A program made the translations under genes and the position numbers. Positions 19,280-28,987 of a stretch of 64,000 bases of DNA are shown here, piece by piece. The stretch covers positions 61,109-125,108 of the forward strand of contig JACONC010000006.1 in NCBI GenBank assembly GCA_014323925.1, in the 5' to 3' direction. Within the stretch, counting starts at the first letter, position 1, and the number at the start of each line of letters is the position of its first letter. The notes under the pieces are model-generated. The model searched no databases and was not told where the DNA came from. It saw only the letters and a list, made by a program, of their open reading frames with translations. The stretch is from Chromatiales bacterium. Lineage in GTDB: Bacteria > Pseudomonadota > Gammaproteobacteria > Poriferisulfidales > Oxydemutatoraceae.

Positions 19280-19556
19280 TTTACACTTTACACTTTAGTA
19301 TGAGAGTTAAGTATTTGCCCTAGATTTTGATAGTGACTCAGTCTGAAATAATGTTTTTAATTTCACAATTTTTATGCCTGCTATTATATCCAAAGCTATA
19401 AAGCATCACAAATTAGCTCGCTCACCGCTCTGAGATCTCTGTCGCAAACACCTGACATCTGGTCAGGAAAAACATTACTAACTTAGGATAAGAGAAAATT
19501 ATGCAAACATTATTATTAACAATAATGCTCGAACAAAAATTTTTCGGGGAGGTTGC
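19280..19556. other. Intergenic region between fdhA and egtC
   Basis: No gene. It should carry the egtC promoter and the 3' end of the formate dehydrogenase transcript. There is a perfect 6-bp inverted repeat at 19451-19467 (CCTGAC-5-GTCAGG). The T-rich side is upstream with respect to the minus-strand transcript, so it does not fit an intrinsic terminator for fdhA and could instead be a protein site. A short TTACACTT / TACACTT repeat sits at the egtC start. Confidence 0.4.
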
Positions 19557-22322
19557 TCATTGAAGTGCTTGCGCTACTTTTTCTAGTTTCAATGCGCAAA
19601 ACTTAAACTCAGGTATTTTCCCATACGGGTCTAATGCTGCGTTGGTCAATAAATTGGCTGCTGCCTCTTGATAGCAGAAAGGCATAAATACTTGGCCGCG
19701 CATCAAGCCACGGTCGATCCGTGCTAGACACTCCACTGTGCCGCGCCGCGATGTCAATCTAATCGTATCGCCGGTGTGTGCATTTATTTCGGCTAAATCG
19801 TCGGGATGCACCGAAGCTACTGGGTGGGGTTCTATTGTGTTCAACACGCTAGCCCGTCGCGTCATCGCACCCGTGTGCCAGTGTTCGAGTTGGCGGCCAG
19901 TGATGAATATGAATGGGTAGTCTGTATCTGGTATTTCATCGGCTTGGCTGAAGTGTGCCGGCACGAAGCGTCCGAGTCCGTTTGTAGTGGGGAAATTTTC
20001 TTTGAATAGTATCGGTTGTCCGGGGTCGTCAGTATCGGCGCACGGATAAGTGACTGAACCGCTTTGCTCAAGGCGATCCCAGCTAATACCTTTGATGCTG
20101 TCCATGCACTCGCGCATTTCGTTGAATACATCGGAGACATCTTCGTAGTGCCAGTTCAGTCCTATGCGCCGTGCTATGTCTTGTATGATATCCAAGTCCA
20201 GTCGTGCTTCACCAGGTGGTTTGAGGGCTTGTCTGCCCAACTGCACGCGTCTATCAGTATTGGTTACAGTGCCAGTTTTCTCCGGGAAAGCCGACGCTGG
20301 TAAGATGACATCGGCAAATAATGCAGTCTCAGTCATAAATAGATCTTGCACGATCAAATGGTCTAGTGTTGCTAGAGCTTTGCGGGCATGGTTGAGGTTC
20401 GGGTCAGACATTGCCGGGTTTTCACCCATAATATACATACCGCGAATTTTATTTTTTTCGGCTTCGTGCATAATCTCAACGACCGTCAAGCCTGGTTTTT
20501 TATCTAGCGTGCAGCCCCAGAGCTTTTCAAACCGTTGCAGAGCTGCAGTGTCGTCGACTCGTTGATAATCAGGGAACACCATTGGGATTAGACCAGCATC
20601 CGATGCACCTTGCACATTATTTTGTCCGCGTAGCGGGTGTAATCCACTGCCGGGTTTGCCGATTTGTCCAGTCATCAAAGATAAGGCTATCAGGCAACGG
20701 GCGTTGTCGGTGCCGTGTATATGTTGCGATATACCCATACCCCAGAAGATAATCGATGCTTTAGAGCTGGCATAAAGCCTGGCGACCTGATGGATTGTTT
20801 CTGAATCTATACCGCAGATAGGCGCCATGACTTCGGGCGCATAATCTTGCAAGTGTTTTTTCAGTGCTTGGTAACCTTCGGTGCGCTCAGCGATGAATTT
20901 TTCATCGACCAATCCTTGCTTGATGATTGAATGCATCAGTGCATTGAGCAATGCGACATCAGTGTCGGGTTTGAACTGCAGATAATAATCGGCGTGTTTG
21001 GCAAGTTCTACTTTACGCGGGTCGATGACTATCAGGCATTTGCCCGAGCGTGCGGCATTCTTAATAAAGGTTGCTGCCACTGGATGATTTTCAGTCGGGT
21101 TAGCACCAATAACGACGATGACTTCGGATTCTTTGACATCGCATACTTGGTTAGAGACTGCTCCCGAACCAATGCCTTCTAACAGCGCGGCCACTGATGA
21201 GGCATGGCATAGACGAGTGCAGTGGTCAACATTATTAGTCGCAAATGCGGTGCGTATTAGCTTTTGAAATAGATAGGCTTCTTCGTTCGTACCTTTAGCG
21301 GAACCAAAGCCGGCAATCGCCGAGGCTCCACTTTCGGAGTATATTTTCTTCAAACCTTCGGCGGCAAAATCTAGAGCCTCGTCCCAGGTTGCCTCACGAA
21401 ACATTTGCCCAATATCGTCATTGCTGAGCGTATCTATATCGGCGACCTTCTCAGCATCTGCTATTCGGATGAGCGGTTTGGTCAGCCGTTCTGTATTGTG
21501 TATATAATCAAAACCGTAGCGGCCTTTGACGCATAGCCGACTGTGGTTGGACGGACCATCTCGGCCGTTAACATAGATGATTTTGTCGTCTTTAATATTG
21601 AAGCTCAACAGACAGCCGACTCCGCAATAAGGGCAGACCGAATCAACCTTGCGGTCTACTTCTTGCATACCAGCTTCGGCCGATGGCATCAGTGCACCCG
21701 TCGGACAGGCCTGCACACATTCTCCGCATCCCACACAGCTACTGTTTCCCATTGCATCGTCTAAATCAAAGACGATTGCTGAACTGGCACCGCGATGCGC
21801 ATAGCCGATGACATCGTTGTTTTGTTCTTCGCGACAAGCTCGCAAGCAACGGGTGCATTGTATGCACGCATCTAAATTGACTGCGATTGCCGGATGTGAG
21901 TTATCGGCTTGCGGGTTGCTACGGCTTTCAAAGCGCGGCAAGCCGAGGTCTAAATGTTTACTCCAATGATCTAATTCATTGTTGAGGGTATAACTTTGCT
22001 GTGCCATATCGGACTGCAATAGTTCTAGTACCATGCGCTGCGCATGTCTAGAGCGAGGATTGTCGGTAGTGACTTTCATCTCAGCGGTCGGTTGGCGTAC
22101 ACACGAAGGTTGCAGTACGCGCTCGCCTTCTATCTCGACCATACACGCACGACAATTACCGTCAGCACGCAAGCCTTCTTTGAAGCACAGATGCGGGATG
22201 TCTATACCGTGGCGCTGTGCAGCTTGCAAAATGGTCTCGCCTTCATAAGCGGTTATGGTTTTGCCGTTTAGTGCGAACTCTATCGTTTGCAAATTTGAAA
22301 AGTATTCGGGATTTGCTGCCAT
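19557..22322 (-). CDS. fdhA: NAD-dependent formate dehydrogenase, molybdenum-containing alpha subunit
   Basis: Oxidises formate to CO2 and passes electrons through Fe-S centres to the NAD-reducing subunit. Order of domains: an N-terminal 2Fe-2S ferredoxin with Cys in HLCFKEGLRADGNCRAC (residues ~45-60), a NuoG-type segment, two 4Fe-4S sets (CIQCTRCLRAC near 152 and CVGCGECVQACP near 196), the 4Fe-4S Cys set CPYCGVGC near 232, and the molybdopterin oxidoreductase body. In DHCTRLCHASSV the second Cys aligns with the Mo-binding Cys/selenocysteine of formate dehydrogenases, so this is the Cys form. The C-terminal dinucleotide-binding domain includes GRQLEHWHTGAMTRR. 921 residues, as expected for FdsA-type enzymes. 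It follows fdhB by 12 bases. MoeA at 42.8 kb would supply the cofactor. Confidence 0.93.
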   Translation of the reverse strand: MAANPEYFSNLQTIEFALNGKTITAYEGETILQAAQRHGIDIPHLCFKEGLRADGNCRACMVEIEGERVLQPSCVRQPTAEMKVTTDNPRSRHAQRMVLELLQSDMAQQSYTLNNELDHWSKHLDLGLPRFESRSNPQADNSHPAIAVNLDACIQCTRCLRACREEQNNDVIGYAHRGASSAIVFDLDDAMGNSSCVGCGECVQACPTGALMPSAEAGMQEVDRKVDSVCPYCGVGCLLSFNIKDDKIIYVNGRDGPSNHSRLCVKGRYGFDYIHNTERLTKPLIRIADAEKVADIDTLSNDDIGQMFREATWDEALDFAAEGLKKIYSESGASAIAGFGSAKGTNEEAYLFQKLIRTAFATNNVDHCTRLCHASSVAALLEGIGSGAVSNQVCDVKESEVIVVIGANPTENHPVAATFIKNAARSGKCLIVIDPRKVELAKHADYYLQFKPDTDVALLNALMHSIIKQGLVDEKFIAERTEGYQALKKHLQDYAPEVMAPICGIDSETIHQVARLYASSKASIIFWGMGISQHIHGTDNARCLIALSLMTGQIGKPGSGLHPLRGQNNVQGASDAGLIPMVFPDYQRVDDTAALQRFEKLWGCTLDKKPGLTVVEIMHEAEKNKIRGMYIMGENPAMSDPNLNHARKALATLDHLIVQDLFMTETALFADVILPASAFPEKTGTVTNTDRRVQLGRQALKPPGEARLDLDIIQDIARRIGLNWHYEDVSDVFNEMRECMDSIKGISWDRLEQSGSVTYPCADTDDPGQPILFKENFPTTNGLGRFVPAHFSQADEIPDTDYPFIFITGRQLEHWHTGAMTRRASVLNTIEPHPVASVHPDDLAEINAHTGDTIRLTSRRGTVECLARIDRGLMRGQVFMPFCYQEAAANLLTNAALDPYGKIPEFKFCALKLEKVAQALQ

Positions 22323-22334
22323 AGTTTTAGCTCT

Positions 22335-24041
22335 CTAATCGTTGTTCTCTAGCTCGGATGGAAAGTACTTAATCACACATTGTAAAGGATTAGGAGCGGC
22401 TTGACCAAGCCCGCAAATAGAGGCATCGGCCATCACTTGACTCAACTCGTTCATCAACGGTATATCCCATTGTTCTTTTTCCATCAACCTGACTGCTTTG
22501 GATGTGCCGACTCGACACGGCGTACATTTGCCGCACGATTCGTGTGAGAAAAATCGCATCGCATTGAGTGCCGCATTGCGTGCGCGGTCTTTATCCGATA
22601 GTATGATAATCGCCGCTGATCCAATAAAACAGCCGTACTCGTTCAAGGTGTCAAAATCAAGCGGGATATCGCCCATGGATGCCGGCAGAATACCGCCTGA
22701 TGCACCGCCTGGAAAATAGCCATAAAAGGTATGTCCTGCTTGCATACCATCGCAATATTCGTCAATTAATTCTTGCACTGTGATACCCGCCGGTGTCAAA
22801 TGCACGCCTGGCTTGTTGACTCGTCCGCTAACCGAAAATGAGCGTAATCCTTGGCGACCATTGCGACCCTCGGACGAGAACCATTCGCTACCTTTTTCTA
22901 CGATATCGCGCACCCAATATAAGGTTTCCATATTATGCTCTAAGGTCGGCCTGCCAAATAAGCCGACTTGCGCTATGAACGGTGGACGTAAGCGCGGCAT
23001 CCCGCGCTTGCCTTCTATCGACTCTATCATTGCTGATTCTTCACCGCAGATATAAGCACCAGCAGCGCGCCGTAGTTCTATAGCTGGCAATGGCAAGTTG
23101 CATTGCTTTTGCAGTAATTCCAATTCTTGTGCCAACATTTTGCGCAAACCGGCGTATTCGTCGCGTAAATAGATGTAAATGGCATCCAACTCTACGACAA
23201 ATGCTGCAATGAGCATACCCTCAAAGAAGCGATGTGGATCTCGCTCTAGATAATAACGATCCTTGAATGTGCCTGGTTCACCTTCATCTATATTGACTGC
23301 TAGATAGCGGGGTGCCGGTTGGTCTTTGACGATACGCCATTTGCGTCCGGCTGGGAAGCCTGCACCACCCAGACCGCGTAGTCCAGAATCTTCTAAGGCT
23401 TTTATGACTGACTCAGTGTCGCGCTCGCCGTTATGTAGTGCCTTGAGCAATTGATAGCCACCCCTCTTGCAGTATGCCGCATAGCTTAGGTGTGTGCTGG
23501 TAGCAGGGCAGACAGATGCTTTTAGCTGTATGGCGTTGCTAATGTTATCCACGGTGGCTTTCTCTATAGGGTTCGTGCCAACCACTGCTATCGGTGCCTG
23601 TTCGCAGCGGCCTACGCAAGGTACGCGCTGGATGCGTACTTCGTTGGGATTTATCTTTTGTTGCAGTGTTTTTATCAAAGCCTCGCATCCTGCCATTTCA
23701 CAAGTGATAGAGTCACATACCCTAACGGTCAATGGCGGCGGCGGTGTTTGATTATCATCGACTAAATCAAAGTGGTGATAAAAAGTTGCAACCTCGTAGA
23801 CCTCTGATGTCGATATTTTCATTTCTTCGGCAAGTGCGACACAGTGATCTGCAGCAATATGACCGTAGCGGTCTTGTATCAAATGTAAGTATTCGAGTAG
23901 CAGGTCGCGTCGCCGAGGGCGGTTGCCGAGCAAGGCTCTGATTGCCGATAAGGATGCGCTACTAGCACACCTGCCTTTAGCTTCACCGCGCTTGCGTTTA
24001 CGCCGTTTACTTTGTTTTAACTTAATCGTTGTTTCTGTCAT
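22335..24041 (-). CDS. fdhB: Formate dehydrogenase NADH-binding subunit, NuoE-NuoF fusion
   Basis: Reduces NAD with electrons from FdhA. Residues ~30-170 are a NuoE/FdsG-like domain with the 2Fe-2S ligands (CDSITCEMAGC, then CVGRC). The rest is NuoF/FdsB-like: GLRGLGGAGFPAGRKW for FMN/NADH, NIDEGEPGTFKDRYY, GAYICGEESAMIES, and the 4Fe-4S set ESCGKCTPCR near residue 510. 568 residues is the length of the fused gamma-beta subunit; no separate gamma subunit gene is present. The N-terminus has a Lys/Arg-rich low-complexity stretch (~residues 7-23). First gene of a two-gene operon with fdhA. Confidence 0.92.
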   Translation of the reverse strand: MTETTIKLKQSKRRKRKRGEAKGRCASSASLSAIRALLGNRPRRRDLLLEYLHLIQDRYGHIAADHCVALAEEMKISTSEVYEVATFYHHFDLVDDNQTPPPPLTVRVCDSITCEMAGCEALIKTLQQKINPNEVRIQRVPCVGRCEQAPIAVVGTNPIEKATVDNISNAIQLKASVCPATSTHLSYAAYCKRGGYQLLKALHNGERDTESVIKALEDSGLRGLGGAGFPAGRKWRIVKDQPAPRYLAVNIDEGEPGTFKDRYYLERDPHRFFEGMLIAAFVVELDAIYIYLRDEYAGLRKMLAQELELLQKQCNLPLPAIELRRAAGAYICGEESAMIESIEGKRGMPRLRPPFIAQVGLFGRPTLEHNMETLYWVRDIVEKGSEWFSSEGRNGRQGLRSFSVSGRVNKPGVHLTPAGITVQELIDEYCDGMQAGHTFYGYFPGGASGGILPASMGDIPLDFDTLNEYGCFIGSAAIIILSDKDRARNAALNAMRFFSHESCGKCTPCRVGTSKAVRLMEKEQWDIPLMNELSQVMADASICGLGQAAPNPLQCVIKYFPSELENND

Positions 24042-24610
24042 TATTTGCTATAGAGTGCGTACATCATAACCGAACAAGGTTATATATAAAAGATTGGCTA
24101 TCATTGTACTACAATGTAGAAATAAGCAGGGCTAGAAAGTTTGAGTTTAGACAAAATTTATAGTTGATAACTGTATATAGTGGGTCATTGCGTATTGTAT
24201 AATTGATCTTAACGCTGTGTTTTGAATAGAGGATCGATACCCTATGTAAAAATAACATACACAAAGATCCTCTCAATGATCGCCTAAAAACAAGGAAATG
24301 ATCACATCTGAATGGCGGAAGATAAAAACATCTCGACTAGCCAGAATATAAACCGATTGTTGATAAATCAGAGCATGTGTTGATTGCCCCTATTCTCTTA
24401 GCCAAGAATAATAAAATTCAGCGCCACCAGGCTATATTTTCACTCGACTTATCGCGGTATATCTTTATCAAGATAGCGCAATAATTTATCAGCATAGTTA
24501 AGACGCAGATGCGAAAATGGTTGTAAAATGAGTCCTCTGCAGTCTGTAGATGTTGTCGCATACTGATGTGCTGACAGCGACAGTACTCAAAAATTGATGG
24601 TCAATTGAAT
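24042..24610. other. Long intergenic region with a hairpin and no intact gene
   Basis: About 570 bases separate the divergent fdhB and hydrolase genes. All six frames are broken by stops. An imperfect hairpin lies at 24228-24273. The 24290-24540 stretch has weakly protein-like plus-strand fragments (for example CVDCPYSL) and could be a decayed transposase or other gene, but no family could be named. Confidence 0.4.
24228..24273. repeat. Imperfect hairpin (8-bp outer stem plus 5-bp inner stem)
   Basis: AGAGGATC at 24228-24235 pairs with GATCCTCT at 24266-24273. Inside, TATGT pairs with ACATA around AAAAATA. It could be a bidirectional transcription stop or a mobile-element relic. Confidence 0.45.
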
Positions 24611-25474
24611 ATGATTAAAACAAAAATTATTGTATCGCCGATACTTTATATGTTGATGCTTGTGCCGTTGTTGCACGGTTGTGGTGATGAGATTTTTGAG
24701 AAAATTGCGTTTGCTCCAGCCGGACAGCTGGATGCTGATGTCAGTGTATGCGATTACTATAAATGGGTGCCGCATCGTAGTTGTGAGCACGACGAAGTTG
24801 AAGAGTTTTTTATTCCGTCTCTGGATCCGCAAATTAAATTGCATGCGCTATTCTTCCCTAACCCTGAATCGCAAAAGCTGATCATCTATTTCCACGGTAA
24901 TGGTGGGCATATTTATTATCGCCTGTCGCACAACTTTAGATTATCTAAGTTTGCCAATGTGTTTGCAGTGAGTTATAGAGGTTATAGCAAAAGCACTGGA
25001 ACACCTTCAGAGGCTGGTGTTTACCAAGACGCCTTAGGTGCATTTAAGTATGCATCTGAGCAGTTGGGTTTTGCCACTACGCAGACTTATATATACGGTC
25101 GATCGCTGGGGGCAGCAGTGGCGATTGGTGGGCTGGAGAGACTGGTGCAGCGTAACGAGTACGCAGGACTGATACTAGAGTCGCCTTTTTATAGTGGTCG
25201 GCGGATGGCTGAGAGCAGAGGCTTGGGATGGGTGCCGGGCTTAAATAATCCCTTTGATTCAGCGTCCAAAGTGCGTAATCTCGAAGTGCCGGCGCTTTTT
25301 GTACACGGCACTGAGGATGGCGTCACCCCGTTTAATCAGGGCTACGATTTATACCTAAGCTATGCTGCGGATGATAAAACATTCAAAGCCATAAAAGGTG
25401 CTGGACACTATGGTCTTAGCCGCTCAGCCGGCCCCGATTACTGGAGCTGGATAGGGGACTTTCTCAGTTCGTAG
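24611..25474 (+). CDS. Alpha/beta-hydrolase lipoprotein
   Basis: A secreted hydrolase anchored by a lipid. The N-terminal hydrophobic segment ends in a lipobox (PLLHGC, Cys ~24). The hydrolase core shows FHGNGGH for the oxyanion region, the nucleophile in YGRSLGAA, the acid in HGTEDGVTP and the His in GAGHYGL. It resembles the ABHD13/BEM46 group of serine hydrolases; the substrate cannot be told. The ATG at 24611 is chosen over the TTG at 24605; no strong ribosome binding site is seen. The following gene is 42 bases away on the same strand but unrelated in function. Confidence 0.82.
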   Translation: MIKTKIIVSPILYMLMLVPLLHGCGDEIFEKIAFAPAGQLDADVSVCDYYKWVPHRSCEHDEVEEFFIPSLDPQIKLHALFFPNPESQKLIIYFHGNGGHIYYRLSHNFRLSKFANVFAVSYRGYSKSTGTPSEAGVYQDALGAFKYASEQLGFATTQTYIYGRSLGAAVAIGGLERLVQRNEYAGLILESPFYSGRRMAESRGLGWVPGLNNPFDSASKVRNLEVPALFVHGTEDGVTPFNQGYDLYLSYAADDKTFKAIKGAGHYGLSRSAGPDYWSWIGDFLSS

Positions 25475-25516
25475 GCCCACCTCCATCCTATTTTCAACAC
25501 TTAGAAGGACATTTTT

Positions 25517-26242
25517 ATGAGTAATACCATTCCTAATATCTCATTGTTTAATTTAGCGTTAAGTTTTATTCCGCTGTTGGTCAGTGTTTTTATATTTTAT
25601 CTATGGACGATAGAAATACGCACCACTATATATGCTATGGTGCGTATGCTTTCGCAGTTGATATTGGTCGGCTATTTATTGAACTATTTATTTGCTGCCG
25701 AACAAGATATTATTTTTATCGCGGTGCTGGGTGTGATGATATCTGTGTCGGCGTGGATAGCACTGCGTCCTTTGGCACACAAAGATTCGCGGCTCTATGT
25801 TAAATCTTTATCGGCGATAGCGTTGAGCGGTACGCTGATTTTATTTTTTACTCTGGAGTTTGTTTTAGAACTAGATAATTGGCTGGCACCAAATTATTTA
25901 ATCCCATTGGCTGGGATGGTCTACGCGCAAGCGATGAACTCGCTGAGCTTGGCTGCCGAACGATTTGATATTGAACGCAGCAATAATGCTGATTATTTCG
26001 CGGCGCGTAAGACGGCTATGCAAACTTCATTGATTCCGTCGCTGAATATTTTTTTTGCAGTCGGTTTGGTCTCTTTGCCGGGGATGATGACCGGTCAAAT
26101 ACTCTCTGGTATCTCTCCTCTGATAGCGGTGCGTTATCAAATTGTCGTTATGGGCATGATTTTTGCCGCGGGTGCGATTGCGGTATTCTTCTATCTGCTA
26201 CAGATGCCTAAAGACAAGGTATTGTATTCAACTGCCCAGTAG
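25517..26242 (+). CDS. fetB: FetB-like / UPF0014 family membrane permease
   Basis: A 241-residue membrane protein with about seven hydrophobic segments and the family features RMLSQLILVGYLLNYLF, IPLAGMVYAQAMNSLSLA, ARKTAMQTSLIPSLN and GLVSLPGMMTGQILSG. The family includes FetB, the permease of an iron-export ABC transporter in enterobacteria. The ATPase partner (FetA) is not next to it, so its ATPase must lie elsewhere or its role may differ. AGAAGGA lies 7 bases before the ATG. Its 3' end overlaps the convergent HisA-like gene by 15 bases. Confidence 0.82.
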   Translation: MSNTIPNISLFNLALSFIPLLVSVFIFYLWTIEIRTTIYAMVRMLSQLILVGYLLNYLFAAEQDIIFIAVLGVMISVSAWIALRPLAHKDSRLYVKSLSAIALSGTLILFFTLEFVLELDNWLAPNYLIPLAGMVYAQAMNSLSLAAERFDIERSNNADYFAARKTAMQTSLIPSLNIFFAVGLVSLPGMMTGQILSGISPLIAVRYQIVVMGMIFAAGAIAVFFYLLQMPKDKVLYSTAQ

Positions 26243-26890
26243 CGTGCCAGTATAAAGAGCAGTCGCCACCAAAGCTCCGCTAACACCTAAATTAGCGAGT
26301 GCTTTTAGATCAGCTTGATTGTGAATGCCACCGCCGACATAGAGCTCGCCAGCGTAGCGCGTGCGTAGCTGTTTTAACCGCTCAATATTCGTCCCGCTAC
26401 AACTGCCGATGCGATCCAGCGATAAGACGATGGTGCGAGAGGGCCAGTACTGTATTTGTCTAAGTACATTATGTCCAAGTAATTGTTTACCTTGGAAGTC
26501 CAGAGATAAGATATAATTTTCATCAACAAAGTAGCTCAGGTTTTGATTGAGTGTTTCGGTGCCGACGATGGCAGTGAGCGAGTCGGACAGATCCTGTGTG
26601 GTGAGTTCGGTGTATGTAGCTATGCCGGAGTCGACCCATAATTCAAGTTCAGGGAAATTTCGGTGAATATCAGCAATCAGCCGATTATGATTGCCTTGTT
26701 TGGTAATCGCATCTAGGTCGGCTAGATATATAATACGCAAGTCTAGCATCTTCGACAGAGTTTGTATCACCTTTATAGGTGAAGCGTCTGTGAAGTAATT
26801 GGTGCGTAGCGGGCGGTATCTTCTGCGTATTCCGCCTTGTGCTTGAACAACTTTGCCGCCCATTAAGTCGATTGCCGGTATGAGCTTCAT
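26228..26890 (-). CDS. HisA/HisF-like TIM-barrel protein of the C1-cofactor cluster
   Basis: A 220-residue protein related to HisA: MKLIPAIDLMGGKVVQAQGG, a D-L-D-A phosphate-site start, and VGGGIHNQADL with GVSGALVATALY near the C-terminus. It is shorter than true HisA (~245 residues) and sits with C1-cofactor genes rather than his genes. This matches the HisA/HisF-related family that occurs in methanogens and H4MPT-using methylotrophs; I infer a role in methylofuran or methanopterin synthesis. It starts 18 bases from the divergent ATP-grasp gene, so a shared promoter region is likely. Confidence 0.75.
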   Translation of the reverse strand: MKLIPAIDLMGGKVVQAQGGIRRRYRPLRTNYFTDASPIKVIQTLSKMLDLRIIYLADLDAITKQGNHNRLIADIHRNFPELELWVDSGIATYTELTTQDLSDSLTAIVGTETLNQNLSYFVDENYILSLDFQGKQLLGHNVLRQIQYWPSRTIVLSLDRIGSCSGTNIERLKQLRTRYAGELYVGGGIHNQADLKALANLGVSGALVATALYTGTLLGS

Positions 26891-26908
26891 TATTAGGTAT
26901 ATAGAATC

Positions 26909-27895
26909 ATGAAAGTAGTTATATTTGAATATGTCAGCAGTGGTGCATATCTATCCGAGTTATTATATTCGGATTTAATCGCTGAAGCAGATTTAATGGT
27001 CAATGCTCTAGGGCAAGGCATGGTAGATGCTGGTTGCGAGGTGTTGTTGTTTCGTGCTCCGTATTGGCCACCGCCGCAATTTGAAGCTAAAATTATTGCG
27101 CTAACTGAGAAAGATAATTGGCGCGCGATATTAGCCGACACACTACACGGTGCTGATGCCTATATACCAGTGGCACCAGAGAGTAATGCTTTGCTTGAAA
27201 GCTTATGCGCAATAGCAACCGCAACCGACTGCCTGTTGCTAAACAGTGCGGCTGAGACGGTACATCAAACCACCGATAAATACGACACATTAAAAAAACT
27301 AAAAGCGCATGGTATTCCTTGCGTTGCCTGTTGTAACATAGATGAGTGTGTTTTCCCAATGCCTGAGGATAGAGTGATTAAACCAAACGACAGTATCGCT
27401 TGTAATCACACTTATTTGATTCGTGCCGGCGATACACCCACTGCGGAACAAAGACGGCATGCACATATATGTCAACCTTATTTATCCGGTACGACTGCGA
27501 GCTTGAGTGTCATTTATAGCGCGCACGCAAAACCTTGTATTTTAGGCGTTAATCGCCAAGGAATAACGATAGACGAGCACGGGAGTTTTGAATTGCAGGC
27601 GTGTCATGTGAATGCACTGGCTCATTTGGATTTGGATTTTGATGGCTTAGCCGTGGCGCTACAACGATGCTTTAGCGGTCTCATCGGCTATGTCGGTATT
27701 GACTTTATCATTGACGATAACATTCCTTATGTGCTGGAAATAAACCCGCGCGTGACGACTTCGTTTGCCGGTCTGGAAAAAACCATTGCGATGAATCCAT
27801 GTGCGATGTTATTAGCGGCAGTTCGTGGTGACCCTTTACACTATCCTATGCGTAGCGAGTTCACCACCCACACGATAGATTTTCGCGGCGGATAA
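26909..27895 (+). CDS. ATP-grasp ligase, MfnD-like (methylofuran/H4MPT cofactor cluster)
   Basis: A 328-residue ATP-grasp enzyme. The central part has the DKYDTLKKLKAHGIP lid-preceding helix, VIKPNDSIACN, and the metal/ATP site GYVGIDFIIDDNIPYVLEINPRVTTS with the E-x-N-x-R signature. In methanogens MfnD ligates glutamate to tyramine in methanofuran synthesis, and homologues lie in methylotroph C1 gene clusters. The exact substrate here is inferred from neighbours: an MfnF-like gene 2 bases downstream, pabB and an MfnE-like kinase. Confidence 0.78.
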   Translation: MKVVIFEYVSSGAYLSELLYSDLIAEADLMVNALGQGMVDAGCEVLLFRAPYWPPPQFEAKIIALTEKDNWRAILADTLHGADAYIPVAPESNALLESLCAIATATDCLLLNSAAETVHQTTDKYDTLKKLKAHGIPCVACCNIDECVFPMPEDRVIKPNDSIACNHTYLIRAGDTPTAEQRRHAHICQPYLSGTTASLSVIYSAHAKPCILGVNRQGITIDEHGSFELQACHVNALAHLDLDFDGLAVALQRCFSGLIGYVGIDFIIDDNIPYVLEINPRVTTSFAGLEKTIAMNPCAMLLAAVRGDPLHYPMRSEFTTHTIDFRGG

Positions 27896-27897
27896 AA

Positions 27898-28983
27898 ATG
27901 GACACTTCCAATCAACCCAAGGGCTCCAATCAACCCAAGCGCTATATAGGATGGGATATAGGCGGTGCGCATCTTAAAGTTGCGCAGATATTATCGACCG
28001 GCAATATTGAAGCGGTGCGGCAAATCGTCTGCCCGTTGTGGTGTGGTATTGATAAACTGGAGGATGCATACTACTCGCTATGCAATGAGATTCCAACTTT
28101 GGCTGATGTGTCTTCAAACAGTGTGCATGTCGTTACGATGACCGGTGAATTGACCGATGGCTTTAACGATAGAGAGCAGGGTGTGTGTAGTATTCTAAGT
28201 ACGATGCAACGACTGTTGGCATACTCCTTTCTGGTTTATACCAGCGATCGCGGCATCATCAATAATAAAACTATAACCGACACCGCATCAGTTGCATCGA
28301 TGAATTGGCGGGCGAGCGCCGAATGGCTTGCTGTTCGTTATGACGAAGGAATGCTGGTTGATATGGGAAGCACTACTACTGACATAGTGCCGTTCAAATC
28401 TGGGCGCATAGCAGTGCGAGGGTATGACGATGCGACACGCATGCAGTGCGGAGAGTTAATTTACAGCGGTATCAGCAGGACACCCGTTATGGCGATCGCC
28501 GAGCAGTTTATTATAAATGGTATCAGCCATCCTATAATGGCAGAAAGTTTTTCGACAATCGCAGATGTTTATAGGATTTTAGATAATTTAGAAGAAGATA
28601 GAGACTTATATCCTACTTCGGATAATGCCGATAAGACGATTGCTAGCAGTGCTCGGCGATTGGAGCGAATGTTTGGTTTGGATTGGAACGAGGATCTCGC
28701 GGGGACGCGCATTAAAGCAAGAGCAATCGCACAGGTGCAGCAGCAAAAGATTAGGCACGCTATCGTAGCATTGCTGCAAAGAGAGCAACTAGCCAATAGT
28801 ACGCGCATCATAGGTGCCGGAGCAGGCTATAAAATTGTCCAGCGCATTGCTGAGAGCCTCGGCATACAGTTTATACCTTATTATCGTTTGTGGGATAATT
28901 TATCAGATGATTTAGAGGATATCGTATGCTGTTGTGCCACTGCGGTTTCGGTTGCTGCACTGGCGCACCTAAAATACGGATAG
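27898..28983 (+). CDS. MfnF-like hydantoinase/oxoprolinase-fold protein (H4MPT-linked C1 pathway family)
   Basis: An ASKHA-fold protein with two phosphate loops (YIGWDIGGAHLKVA near residue 16 and GMLVDMGSTTTDIVP near 150) and a C-terminal GAGAGYKIVQRIAE. This is the family annotated as a probable H4MPT-linked C1-transfer pathway protein. Its methanogen member MfnF joins the furan and glutamyl-tyramine halves of methanofuran (recalled family knowledge). The first residues carry a short SNQPKGSNQPK duplication not expected in the family. Third in the run of closely packed genes; pabB follows after 4 bases. Confidence 0.78.
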   Translation: MDTSNQPKGSNQPKRYIGWDIGGAHLKVAQILSTGNIEAVRQIVCPLWCGIDKLEDAYYSLCNEIPTLADVSSNSVHVVTMTGELTDGFNDREQGVCSILSTMQRLLAYSFLVYTSDRGIINNKTITDTASVASMNWRASAEWLAVRYDEGMLVDMGSTTTDIVPFKSGRIAVRGYDDATRMQCGELIYSGISRTPVMAIAEQFIINGISHPIMAESFSTIADVYRILDNLEEDRDLYPTSDNADKTIASSARRLERMFGLDWNEDLAGTRIKARAIAQVQQQKIRHAIVALLQREQLANSTRIIGAGAGYKIVQRIAESLGIQFIPYYRLWDNLSDDLEDIVCCCATAVSVAALAHLKYG

Positions 28984-28987
28984 AGAT

